Shown in pieces: positions 9,257-17,015 of a DNA stretch of 64,000 nt (its first letter is position 1; every line of letters starts with the position of its first letter). The notes beneath the pieces were generated by a model, which worked only from the letters and a program-made list of their open reading frames with translations, made no database searches and was not told the origin of the DNA. The DNA is taken from positions 62,001 through 126,000 of the forward strand of contig NZ_JADG01000016.1 in NCBI RefSeq assembly GCF_000518265.1, read 5' to 3'. The stretch comes from Actinomadura oligospora ATCC 43269. Lineage in GTDB: Bacteria > Actinomycetota > Actinomycetes > Streptosporangiales > Streptosporangiaceae. The position numbers were made by a program, and so were the translations under genes.

Positions 9257-10285
9257 CTACCCATGGAGCGGCCCGTGTACCGGCGCCGCCCCCACCGCCG
9301 CGGGCCCGGTCGACCCCCGGACGACCAGCTCGCCCGGCAGCGACAGCGACCCGGGACGCTCGCCCTCCAGAAGCCGCAGCAGCGCGTCCATGCCCGCCGC
9401 GCCCAGCTCGTCGGCGGGCAGCCGGACGGTCGTCAGCTCCGGTTCCAGCGCCGCCGCCAGCAGGACGTCGTCGAACCCCGTCACCGACAGGTCGCGCGGG
9501 ATCTCCAGGCCGCGCGCCCGCGCCGCCTTGTAAGCCCCGGCCGACATCACGTCGTCGTCGCAGACCAGCGCGGTCGGACGGCCCGGGCCGCCGAGCAGGC
9601 GCAGGGCCGCGTCCTTGGCGTCGGCGACGTCGAGCGCGGCGTCCTCGCGGACGAGGGTCGCGCCCGGGACGGCCGCCACGGCGTCCGCGAGGGCCCGCCC
9701 GCGCGCGTGGAACGTCCACTGGTCGATGGACGACGCGAGGTGCCCGAACCGCCGGTGGCCGAGCCCGGCCAGGTGGTCCACGATCACGCGCATCCCGTCC
9801 TCGACGCCGAACACCACGGTCGGGGCCTCGGCCGCCGGATCCGAGTCGAGCATCACGACCGGCGTCCCGGCGAACCCGCTCAGCGCGTCCTCGGCCAGCG
9901 AGGACGCGAGGATCCCGTCGATCGCCTCGTGCGGCGCGGCGAACGGGCTGTCGGCCGGGCCCGCGTGCTCCGGCCAGGGGTAGGCGACGACCCCGAACCC
10001 GTGCTGCGCCGCGACCCGCGCCGCGCCCTCGTAGACCGCTCCGAAGAACGGCGCGGTCAGGGTCGGCACGACGAGCATCACCGTGCGGGTGGAGCCGAGC
10101 CGCAGGCTGCGCGCGGCGCGGTTCGGCCGGTATCCGAGCCGCTCAGCCGCGTCCTGGACGGCCGCCGCCGTCGCGGGCGACACCCGTCCCGACCACTTCC
10201 CGCCCAGCACCAGCGAGACCGTGGACTGCGACACCCCGGCCGCCTTCGCCACGTCCCGGCTCGTCGGGCGGCTGGTCATCGACAT
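9257..10285 (-). CDS. LacI-family transcriptional regulator
   Basis: A 342-residue LacI/GalR-type repressor. The N-terminus carries the helix-turn-helix (TSRDVAKAAGVSQSTVSLVL, residues about 8-27) and hinge (RPNRAARSLR), followed by a periplasmic-binding-protein-like ligand domain. It diverges from an MFS transporter. ATG 10285 is preceded by TAGCCT at 6 bases on the minus strand, a leaderless pattern. An inverted repeat TACGTAT/ATACGTA lies in the shared gap, a plausible operator for both genes. No sugar-utilisation enzymes are adjacent, so the ligand is unclear. Confidence 0.88.
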   Translation of the reverse strand: MSMTSRPTSRDVAKAAGVSQSTVSLVLGGKWSGRVSPATAAAVQDAAERLGYRPNRAARSLRLGSTRTVMLVVPTLTAPFFGAVYEGAARVAAQHGFGVVAYPWPEHAGPADSPFAAPHEAIDGILASSLAEDALSGFAGTPVVMLDSDPAAEAPTVVFGVEDGMRVIVDHLAGLGHRRFGHLASSIDQWTFHARGRALADAVAAVPGATLVREDAALDVADAKDAALRLLGGPGRPTALVCDDDVMSAGAYKAARARGLEIPRDLSVTGFDDVLLAAALEPELTTVRLPADELGAAGMDALLRLLEGERPGSLSLPGELVVRGSTGPAAVGAAPVHGPLHG

Positions 10286-10333
10286 GCCTGCAGGCTAGCG
10301 GTATCCGTCTCGACGCCGACCACCCCGTCGTGG

Positions 10334-10364
10334 TACGTATGATGAATCGTCCTAGTAATACGTA
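10334..10364. promoter_or_regulatory. inverted repeat at the MFS gene start, possible LacI operator
   Basis: TACGTAT at 10334-10340 is mirrored by ATACGTA at 10358-10364, with 17 bases between; extending inward, 9 of 12 positions still match. The right arm runs into the ATG of the MFS gene, and TAGTAA (10353-10358) fits a -10 element for a leaderless transcript. A repressor bound here would cover the start of transcription. Assigning it to the LacI protein is inference. Confidence 0.45.
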
Positions 10365-11596
10365 TGACTTCCCCTCGGAGTGTGATGCTCGGCTACGTGC
10401 GGTTCCTGCGTGCCCCGTTCGCGGCGCGGCTGCTCGGCGGAACCCTGCTCGGGCGGCTGCCCAACGGGATGGCGATGCTCGCGGTCGTGCTGCACGTGCG
10501 CGCGGCGGGCGGCGGCTATCCGCTCGCCGGGACGCTCGGCGCGGTGCTCGGCCTCGCCACGGCGGTCGGGCAGCCCGTCCTCGGCCGCACGATGGACCGG
10601 TTCGGGCAGGCCCCCGTGCTGCTCCCGGCCGCGATCGCGTCGGCCGCCGGGTTCACGCTGCTCGCCGCGTTCGGGGCCGACCCGCTCCCGGTGACCGTCC
10701 TCGCCGTGGTGCTCGCCGGGTTCGCGACGCCGCCGCTGGAGGCCGGTCTGCGCGCGCTCTGGCCGTCCGTCCTGTCCGACCCGGGCCAGGTGCACGCCGC
10801 CTACGCGCTGGACGCCGCCGCGCAGGAGATCCTCTTCACCGTCGGCCCGCTGCTGGTCGTGGCCGCCGCCGCGGTCAACACCCCGACCGCGCTGCTGCTC
10901 ACCGGCGCCCTCGGCATCGCCGGGACGCTCGTGGTCATCACCGCCGAGCCGTCCCGCCGCTGGCGCGGCGAGCCGAGGTCGGGGGACTGGGCCGGGCCGC
11001 TGCGCTCGTCCGGCCTGCGCGTCCTGCTCACCTCGCTGAGCATGGCGGGCATCGCGCTCGGCGTGTACGCGGTCGCCGTCGTCGCCTACGCCGAACGGCT
11101 CCACTCGGCGACGGCGTCCGGGGTGCTGCTGGCCTCGATGTCGGCGGGCGCGCTGGTCGGCGGCCTCGTCTACGGCGCCCGGAGCTGGCCGGGCGAGCTG
11201 CACACCCGGCTGCCCTGGCTCCTCGTCCTGCTCGCCGCCGGGTACGCGCCGCTCGCCCTCGCGCCGGGCCTGCCGCTGATGACCGTCCTGGCGTTCGTCA
11301 GCGGCGTGTTCCTCGCCCCCACGCTGGCCTGCTCGTTCTCCCTGGTCGACCGGCTCGCCCCCGCCGGGACGGTCACCGAGGCGTTCGCCTGGATCGTCGC
11401 CGCGATCGGGGCGGGCAGCGCCCTCGGCTCGTTCGTGTCCGGATACGGCGAGCACCTGGCGGGCGTGCCCGGCGCGTTCGCCGGGGCGGGCGTCGGCGGC
11501 GTGCTCGCCCTGGTCGTCTGCCTCGCGGGCCACCGCACCCTCCGTCCGCCGCCCGTCCGCTCGGACGCCCTGACCCGCGGCGCGCCGGTCTCCTGA
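10364..11596 (+). CDS. MFS transporter
   Basis: A 410-residue polytopic protein with about 12 hydrophobic segments and the typical six-plus-six arrangement. A GRTMDRFG loop between helices 2 and 3 matches the MFS motif A position. The pattern is that of drug or metabolite exporters; no substrate can be named. ATG 10364 may be used without a leader, overlapping the inverted repeat; ATG 10385, with GGAG just upstream, would remove 7 residues. It is divergent from and probably controlled by the LacI-type regulator. A sequence block just after its stop recurs 1.3 kb downstream (see repeats). Confidence 0.8.
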   Translation: MTSPRSVMLGYVRFLRAPFAARLLGGTLLGRLPNGMAMLAVVLHVRAAGGGYPLAGTLGAVLGLATAVGQPVLGRTMDRFGQAPVLLPAAIASAAGFTLLAAFGADPLPVTVLAVVLAGFATPPLEAGLRALWPSVLSDPGQVHAAYALDAAAQEILFTVGPLLVVAAAAVNTPTALLLTGALGIAGTLVVITAEPSRRWRGEPRSGDWAGPLRSSGLRVLLTSLSMAGIALGVYAVAVVAYAERLHSATASGVLLASMSAGALVGGLVYGARSWPGELHTRLPWLLVLLAAGYAPLALAPGLPLMTVLAFVSGVFLAPTLACSFSLVDRLAPAGTVTEAFAWIVAAIGAGSALGSFVSGYGEHLAGVPGAFAGAGVGGVLALVVCLAGHRTLRPPPVRSDALTRGAPVS

Positions 11597-11616
11597 GCCA
11601 CCCCTCAGGACCGGCG
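11589..11616 (+). repeat. duplicated block, copy 1 of 2 (28 bp)
   Basis: These 28 bases match 12870-12897 at 26 positions. They mark the upstream edge of a duplicated segment that also includes the leader and coding region of the DUF305 gene. In copy 1 the block is followed by the small membrane protein gene; in copy 2 almost all of that gene is missing. Confidence 0.75.
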
Positions 11617-11706
11617 CGCCGCGCCCTTTCCCGCCCGTCGCGCACGTGGGCGGGGCCACAGAGGACGGAGGCGCCGCTCCGGCCGGGGGCCGGTAGGGTG
11701 GCGGGC

Positions 11707-12132
11707 ATGAACGGGCGGGGGGTATCCAGGAGCGCGGCGCTGACGCTGCTCCTGAGCGCCCTGCTCGCGGGCCTGTTCCTGATGCACGGGCTGTCCGCGA
11801 CCCCGTCCCCGATCCACTTCTCCGACCCCGTCCACGTGTCGGGACCCGCCATGACGGGCCCCGGCATGGGGGCCGACCACACGCCGGACGCGACGCCCCC
11901 CGTCCGCGCCGTCGTCGCCCACGCGGGCACGGCCCACGACATGACCGGATGCCTCGGCGGGACGGTCTGCCTGGCCCTTCTGGTGTTCGGCGTCATCGCC
12001 GTGGCCCTCGCCGGACGGTCCGTCGCCCTGCTACCCGCGCGGCTCCCGACCGGCGTCCGCTGGACGCGTCGTCGCGGCCCGCCGCGGGCCCGTCCGCCCG
12101 ATCTTCACAAGCTCTGCGTGATGCGGCTGTGA
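11707..12132 (+). CDS. small membrane protein, DUF6153-like
   Basis: A 141-residue protein with an N-terminal hydrophobic helix (about 8-28), a His/Met-containing linker, and a second membrane helix (about 83-108) preceded by HDMTGCLGGTVC. Such small His/Met/Cys proteins next to DUF305 genes are often annotated DUF6153; the match is from memory and unverified. ATG 11707 lies 7 bases after TAGGGT, a leaderless pattern. It sits 58 bases upstream of the first DUF305 lipoprotein gene and probably shares its transcript. A role in copper or other metal stress at the cell surface is a guess from the His/Met content. Confidence 0.6.
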   Translation: MNGRGVSRSAALTLLLSALLAGLFLMHGLSATPSPIHFSDPVHVSGPAMTGPGMGADHTPDATPPVRAVVAHAGTAHDMTGCLGGTVCLALLVFGVIAVALAGRSVALLPARLPTGVRWTRRRGPPRARPPDLHKLCVMRL

Positions 12133-12190
12133 GAGGTCCGTCCGACCTCGTCAGCACAGCCACACACCCAGAGCACAGGGAGATCGACAA

Positions 12191-12826
12191 ATGAAGAAGC
12201 AGCACATCGCGGCCGTCGGCATGGCGGTCCTGCTCGGCCTCGGCGCGGCGGCCTGCGGCGGCGGGGACGACAAGAAGGACGGCACGATGTCCGGCCACGA
12301 GGGCATGCCGATGCCGAGCTCGTCGGCGTCGGCGTCCGCGCCCGCGTCCCAGGGCGGCCACAACGCGCAGGACGTGATGTTCGCGCAGATGATGATCCCG
12401 CACCACCGTCAGGCGGTGGACATGGCCAAGACCGTCCTCGCCAAGGGCAGCGACCCGAAGGTGAAGAACCTCGCCGGACGGGTCGAGAAGGCCCAGGCCC
12501 CGGAGATCGAGAAGATGTCCGGCTGGCTGAAGGGCTGGGGCGAGTCCGTCCCGGCCGCGGGCGGCGGTGGCGACATGGCCGGGATGGGGCACGGCATGGA
12601 CGGCATGATGACCGAGAAGCAGATGGCCGACTACAACAAGGCGTCCGGCAAGGACCTCGACCGGATGTTCCTGACCATGATGATCGAGCACCACAGGGGC
12701 GCGGTCACCATGGCGCAGGCGGAGCAGAAGACCGGCTCCTCGCCGGAGGCCAAGGCCCTGGCCGACGCCATCATCAAGGCCCAGCAGGCCGAGATCACCG
12801 AGATGAACGGCCTCCTGAAGTCCTGA
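12191..12826 (+). CDS. DUF305 lipoprotein (copy 1)
   Basis: A 211-residue secreted lipoprotein. The signal peptide ends in a lipobox-like GLGAAAC (Cys about 18). The mature part has two DUF305 half-repeats, each with a Met/His motif: MMIPHHRQAVDMA (about 66-78) and MMIEHHRGAVTMA (about 158-170). DUF305 is a ferritin-like four-helix family found near copper-resistance genes; its precise activity is not established. GGGAGATC provides the ribosome site. A Gly/Met/His-rich insert (about 123-142) is absent from copy 2. A strong terminator follows. Confidence 0.85.
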   Translation: MKKQHIAAVGMAVLLGLGAAACGGGDDKKDGTMSGHEGMPMPSSSASASAPASQGGHNAQDVMFAQMMIPHHRQAVDMAKTVLAKGSDPKVKNLAGRVEKAQAPEIEKMSGWLKGWGESVPAAGGGGDMAGMGHGMDGMMTEKQMADYNKASGKDLDRMFLTMMIEHHRGAVTMAQAEQKTGSSPEAKALADAIIKAQQAEITEMNGLLKS

Positions 12827-12838
12827 CGCCCGTCCCGC

Positions 12839-12866
12839 GGGCCGCCGGTCCCCCGACCGGCGGCCC
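12839..12866 (+). terminator. GC-rich terminator hairpin after DUF305 copy 1
   Basis: GGGCCGCCGGTC (12839-12850) pairs perfectly with GACCGGCGGCCC (12855-12866) around a CCCC loop. No long U-run follows, as is usual for actinomycete terminators. Confidence 0.7.
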
Positions 12867-12869
12867 TGC

Positions 12870-12897
12870 TCTCCTGGGCCACCCCACAGGACCGGCG
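12870..12897 (+). repeat. duplicated block, copy 2 of 2 (28 bp)
   Basis: Matches 11589-11616 at 26 of 28 positions. Soon after it (12934 on) comes a second duplicated stretch beginning GCGTGATGCG, which corresponds to the last codons and stop of the small membrane protein gene at 12116-12132, then the DUF305 leader. About 490 bases present in copy 1 are missing between the two blocks. Confidence 0.75.
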
Positions 12898-13006
12898 AGT
12901 CATGGGCCCTTTCATTCGATCTCCACCGGTTCGGCGTGATGCGCCTGTAAGGTCCGGCCCGAACTCAGCACGTCCCCTCACGTACAGAGCGCATGGAGAT
13001 CGACCG

Positions 13007-13597
13007 ATGAAGAAGCAGTGGATCGTGGCCGCCGGCATGGCCGTCGTTCTCGGCCTTGGCGCCACCGCCTGCGGCGGCGACGACAAGAAGAAGGACGACA
13101 AGGCGTCGGGCGCCGCCGCGGCCAAGGGCCCGCACAACAAGCAGGACGTCATGTTCGCGCAGATGATGATCCCGCACCACCGGCAGGCCGTCGACATGGC
13201 CAAGACCGTCGCCGCCAAGGGCGCCGACCCGAAGGTGAAGGGTCTCGCCGGACGGGTCGAGAAGGCCCAGGCCCCGGAGATCGAGAAGATGTCCGGCTGG
13301 CTGAAGGGCTGGGGGGAGTCCGTCCCGGCCGTGGGCGACCACGCCATGGAGGGCGTGGACCAGGACCTGGGCGGGATGATGTCCCCGAAGCAGATGGCCG
13401 ACTACAACAAGGCGACGGGCAAGGCGCTCGACGAGCAGTTCCTGACCCTGATGGTCGACCACCACAAGGGCGCGATCACGATGGCCGAGGACGAGAAGCA
13501 GAACGGCTCGTCGCCCGAGGCGAAGGCCCTGGCCGGCGCGATCATCAAGGCGCAGCAGGCCGAGATCGCCGAGATGGGCGACCTGCTCAAGTCCTGA
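13007..13597 (+). CDS. DUF305 lipoprotein (copy 2)
   Basis: A 196-residue paralogue of the gene at 12191, with the same MKKQ start, signal peptide, Cys-containing lipobox (GLGATAC) and two His/Met motifs (MMIPHHRQAVDMA and LMVDHHKGAITMA). The segment of about 35 residues around EKAQAPEIEKMSGWLKGWGE is shared exactly. The start is ATG 13007, with GGAG 8 bases upstream; an in-frame ATG at 12902 would add 35 residues translated from duplicated leader DNA and is unlikely. Secreted and lipid-anchored; a metal-related role is inferred from family context. Confidence 0.85.
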   Translation: MKKQWIVAAGMAVVLGLGATACGGDDKKKDDKASGAAAAKGPHNKQDVMFAQMMIPHHRQAVDMAKTVAAKGADPKVKGLAGRVEKAQAPEIEKMSGWLKGWGESVPAVGDHAMEGVDQDLGGMMSPKQMADYNKATGKALDEQFLTLMVDHHKGAITMAEDEKQNGSSPEAKALAGAIIKAQQAEIAEMGDLLKS

Positions 13598-13635
13598 CCG
13601 GACGTCCCGGCCGTTCCCGCGTCCGGCCTCGGGTT

Positions 13636-13662
13636 CCCGGCCGCCGCCTTCCGGCGGCCGGG
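13636..13662. terminator. bidirectional terminator between DUF305 and pmt
   Basis: CCCGGCCGCCG (13636-13646) pairs perfectly with CGGCGGCCGGG (13652-13662) across a CCTTC loop. It lies between convergent genes and could serve both. Confidence 0.65.
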
Positions 13663-13681
13663 CCCGCCCGCCTCCCGGCGG

Positions 13682-15247
13682 CTAGATCCAGGACTTGAAC
13701 CAGATCCGGTCGTGCCAGGCGTCGAACGAGATCACCTGCGCCGACAGGATCGGGTAGAAGTAGGCGAAGTTCGCCAGCACCACCAGCAGGAACGCGCCCG
13801 CCGCGGCCGCGCCGAGCACCCGGCGCGGCCCCGGCAGGCGGGCGGGCCCGATGAGGTACCCGAGCGCCAGCACCACCGCGATGATCATGAACGGGACCAT
13901 CGGGGTGGCGTAGAACAGGAACATCGTCCGGTCGTCGAACGCCGACGGGAACCAGGTCAGCCACCCCGCGGTGAAGCCGAGGATGGCCGCCCCCGCCCGC
14001 CAGTCGCGGGTCACCAGCCAGATTCCCAGCACGACGACCAGCGCGGCGATCGCGCCCCACCACAGCGCCGGGGTGCCGATGCCCAGGATCTCGCTGGAGC
14101 ACTTGGACGACCCGCAGCCCGACGGCTCGGTGTAGTAGAACGCCACCGGACGCCGCAGCACCGGCCAGTCCCACGGCCACGACTGGTACGGGTGGCGGTC
14201 GTGCAGGCCGTTGTGGAAGTGCAGCATCTCCTTGTGGTACTTCCACAGCTTCGGCATCGCCTCGAACGGCCGCCACAGCGGGTTCGACGACGGCGTCCCC
14301 CGGTCCCAGCCGCCCGCGTTGAAGATCCACCCCGACCAGGTGACCAGGTAGGTGACCAGGGCGGCCCCGACGAGCTGGAAGAACGCGGGGACCGCGTCCA
14401 GCATCAGGGTGCCGAGCAGCGGCTCCCGCACCCCGGCCGCGCGCCGCGCGCCGTAGTCCCACAGGACGACCATCAGGCCGAACGCCGCGATGTAGAAGAT
14501 GCCGGTCCACTTGGTGGCGACGGCCATGCCGAGGCAGATCCCGGCGGCGATCCGCCACCCGTGCAGGACGAACGGCCCGTACACCGACGTCTCGCCGCGC
14601 TCGACCATGTCGGCGAGGCGCTGCCGCGACTTGTCCCGGTCGACGACCAGGCAGCCGAATCCGGACAGGATCCAGAACATCACGAACACGTCGAGCAGCG
14701 CGGCGCGTCCGGTCACGAACGACAGGCCGTCCAGCGCGAGCAGCAGGCCCGCCGCGGAGCCGAGCAGCGTCGACCCGGTCATCCGGCGGACGACCCGGGC
14801 CAGGATCAGCACCGCGAGCGTCCCGCACAGCGCGGGCATGAACCGCCAGCCGAACGGCGTCGCGCCGAACAGCCACTCGCCGACGGCGATCATCCACTTG
14901 CCCGCCGGGGGATGGACGACGAAACTGCCGCCGTCCGTCCAGATGTTGGCGTGCGGGTCGGCGATGAGCATCTTGTCGGCGTCCTTGACCGTCGTGTGCT
15001 CGTAGCCGAACCTCAGCAGCGACAGCGCGTCCTTGGCGTAGTAGGTCTCGTCGAAGACCACCGCCTTGGGCGAGCCGAGCCGGTAGAAGCGGAGCAGCCC
15101 GGCGAGCGCGGTCACCAGCAGCGGGCCCAGCCAGCCGGCCAGGACGCCGCCCGGGATCGGCGGGGCCAGCCAGTCGCGCAGCCTCGACGGGTACGCCGGC
15201 TGCGGCGCCGCCGGGGACTCGGCGGGCGTCAGGTCCGTCATCGCCAT
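13682..15247 (-). CDS. pmt: dolichyl-phosphate-mannose-protein O-mannosyltransferase
   Basis: A 521-residue GT-C enzyme of family GT39 that transfers mannose from polyprenyl-phosphate-mannose to secreted proteins during Sec export. The first extracytoplasmic loop carries the catalytic Asp-Glu pair in FDETYYAKDA (about 66-75), and about ten membrane helices follow. The C-terminal half has the PMT 4TM-type region with conserved HxxxHNGLH-like residues. ATG 15247 lies 6 bases after TACGAT, which decides the start in favour of a leaderless mRNA over ATG 15241. It is divergent from rsmI, the same pairing as Rv1002c/Rv1003c in mycobacteria. Confidence 0.9.
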   Translation of the reverse strand: MAMTDLTPAESPAAPQPAYPSRLRDWLAPPIPGGVLAGWLGPLLVTALAGLLRFYRLGSPKAVVFDETYYAKDALSLLRFGYEHTTVKDADKMLIADPHANIWTDGGSFVVHPPAGKWMIAVGEWLFGATPFGWRFMPALCGTLAVLILARVVRRMTGSTLLGSAAGLLLALDGLSFVTGRAALLDVFVMFWILSGFGCLVVDRDKSRQRLADMVERGETSVYGPFVLHGWRIAAGICLGMAVATKWTGIFYIAAFGLMVVLWDYGARRAAGVREPLLGTLMLDAVPAFFQLVGAALVTYLVTWSGWIFNAGGWDRGTPSSNPLWRPFEAMPKLWKYHKEMLHFHNGLHDRHPYQSWPWDWPVLRRPVAFYYTEPSGCGSSKCSSEILGIGTPALWWGAIAALVVVLGIWLVTRDWRAGAAILGFTAGWLTWFPSAFDDRTMFLFYATPMVPFMIIAVVLALGYLIGPARLPGPRRVLGAAAAGAFLLVVLANFAYFYPILSAQVISFDAWHDRIWFKSWI

Positions 15248-15391
15248 CCGCCCATCGTAGGTGAGCGACCGAGCCCAAACGTGGACCTTCCGGGCCGCAC
15301 CGAGAGTTCACCCGCCCGTCGCGCGCCCCCCGGACGCGCCCGGACGGAGGGCCCCGGTCCCGGCGCGCCGCCGACCCACGAGAATGGGGAC

Positions 15392-16252
15392 ATGACCACC
15401 GAGGCCCTGACCAACACCGGAACCCTCCTGCTGGCGGCGGCGCCGATCGGCCGCCCCGAGGACGCGTCGCGCCGCCTGCTCACCGCGCTCGCGGACGTCC
15501 CGGTCGTCGCGGCCGAGGACACCCGGCGGCTGCGCCGGCTCGCCGCCGACCTCGGCGTGGAGATCACCGGACGGGTCCTCGCGCACCACGAGCACAACGA
15601 GCGGGCCAGCGTGGACGGCCTGATCGCCGAGCTCCTCGCCGGACGCGACGTCCTGGTGATCACCGACGCCGGGATGCCGGGAGTGTCGGACCCGGGCTAC
15701 CGGCTCGTCCGCGCCGCCGTCGCCGAGGGCGTCCCGGTGACCGTGCTGCCCGGGCCGTCCGCCGTGACGACCGCCCTGGTGGTCTCCGGCCTGCCCACCG
15801 ACCGGTTCTGCTTCGAGGGCTTCCCGCCGCGCAAGCAGGGCGAGCGCGCCCGCCGCCTCGCCTCCCTCTCCCACGAGCAGCGCACGATGGTCTTCTTCGA
15901 GTCGCCCCGCCGCCTGGCCGACAGCCTCGCCGCGATGGCCGAGGCGTTCGGCGCCGACCGTCCGGCCGCCGTGTGCCGGGAGCTGACCAAGACCTATGAG
16001 GAGGTGCGCCGAGGCACCCTCGCCGACCTCACCCGATGGGCCGAGGACGGCGTCCTCGGCGAGATCACCGTCGTCGTCGGCGGCGCCCCCGAACACGCGG
16101 GCCTCACCGAGCCCGCCGACCTCGCCGCCGCCGTCGCCGCCCGCACGGAGGCGACGGGAGTGACCCGCAAGGAGGCGATCGCGGAGATCGCGAAGGAGAA
16201 CGGAGTCCCCAAGCGCGTCGTCTACGACGCCGTCGTCGACTCCACCCGATAG
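15392..16252 (+). CDS. rsmI: 16S rRNA (cytidine1402-2'-O)-methyltransferase
   Basis: A 286-residue SAM-dependent methyltransferase of the tetrapyrrole-methylase fold. Diagnostic stretches are LLAAAPIGRPED near the N-terminus, AEDTRRLRRL, ITDAGMPGVSDPGYRLV and VLPGPSAVTTALVVSGL. It modifies C1402 at the ribosomal P site. The start ATG 15392 is 6 bases after GAGAAT; a much longer open frame upstream is not coding. A helix-rich C-terminal domain (about 230-286) with KEAIAEIAKENGVPKR completes the family length. Confidence 0.92.
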   Translation: MTTEALTNTGTLLLAAAPIGRPEDASRRLLTALADVPVVAAEDTRRLRRLAADLGVEITGRVLAHHEHNERASVDGLIAELLAGRDVLVITDAGMPGVSDPGYRLVRAAVAEGVPVTVLPGPSAVTTALVVSGLPTDRFCFEGFPPRKQGERARRLASLSHEQRTMVFFESPRRLADSLAAMAEAFGADRPAAVCRELTKTYEEVRRGTLADLTRWAEDGVLGEITVVVGGAPEHAGLTEPADLAAAVAARTEATGVTRKEAIAEIAKENGVPKRVVYDAVVDSTR

Positions 16253-16367
16253 TTCTCCGCCCCCGGACCGATCCAACAGTAGAATTGTGGGTAATAAACA
16301 CCTCGGGCTCCGGATCGGGAAAAGGATGGAACCCGCCTGAAAAGCGTTCACCGAGGGGGTGGGGATC

Positions 16368-16673
16368 GTGCTTCACGAGGCATGGTCGAACCACGAGGTC
16401 TGGGTGTACGAGTGCCAGAACTGCGGTCGCACCTGGGACGAGGAGTTCGAGGTCCGGCACGTGGCGGACGGGCACGGCGGTGAGGCGGTCGCCTACGAGC
16501 ACGACGGCCACTCCTGCACCACACCCTGGACCGAGCATCTGTGCCCCGACTGCCAGCGCGCCCGCGTCCGGGCCTGGCCGGCTCCGTGGCGCCGCCACCA
16601 CGCCGTCCCCCCGACGCGCAAGGGCGACGACCTCGAACTCGTCTTCCGGCTACGCCGCCTGCACGCGTATTAA
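16368..16673 (+). CDS. small zinc-ribbon-like protein, unknown function
   Basis: A protein of about 101 residues with two Cys pairs, ECQNCGRTWDEEF and HLCPDC, that could bind one zinc ion; no DNA-binding or enzymatic domain is recognised. GTG 16368 is preferred because GAGGGGG lies 8-13 bases upstream; GTG 16359 would add three residues. A possible -10 TAGAAT is at 16280-16285. It is followed by a long palindrome-rich gap. Confidence 0.6.
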   Translation: MLHEAWSNHEVWVYECQNCGRTWDEEFEVRHVADGHGGEAVAYEHDGHSCTTPWTEHLCPDCQRARVRAWPAPWRRHHAVPPTRKGDDLELVFRLRRLHAY

Positions 16674-17015
16674 ATTGAGCCTCCGGCTCTGAGAGCTCGC
16701 CTGGGGGCTCGCCCTCAGCCCGGATGCTCGTGCGAGCGCGGCATCGCTTCGCGATCAACCGCGCGGGGCTCGCCTTCGGCCTTGCCTCGCGCGGTTGGTA
16801 GCGCGCTCGCGCCGGTTGCGGTCGTCGCGTGGTTCCTGTGGCTGAGCGTGCGCGCTCTCGCCCGGGTCTTGTGACGCCTGCGGGTGGCGTGACTCAGAGT
16901 GTGCGTCCTTGCGGACGCCTCTCGCGTTCTCGCGGCGGGTAGGTTTTCGTCGGGTTATTTTTGCGTTCGCTCTTTTTTAGGAAGATTTAGCTCGGCCCTT
17001 TTTGTGCGCCCTGGG
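16674..17015. repeat. palindrome-rich intergenic region
   Basis: No coding frame is convincing here. The region is packed with stem-loops: AACCGCGCG (16757-16765) pairs with CGCGCGGTT (16788-16796) around a loop containing GCC-TTC-GGC, and GCGTCC (16903-16908) pairs with GGACGC (16913-16918) around TTGC. It also has GCTCGCCTTCGGC-like motifs and T-rich tracts near 16945-16995. It separates the convergent zinc-ribbon and GT-C genes and may terminate both; the density of stems exceeds a simple terminator. Confidence 0.6.

Noticed and set aside
12902..13006. Upstream extension of DUF305 copy 2 by 35 codons
   Set aside because: It translates duplicated non-coding leader; the ATG at 13007 has a ribosome site and a signal peptide identical in style to copy 1.
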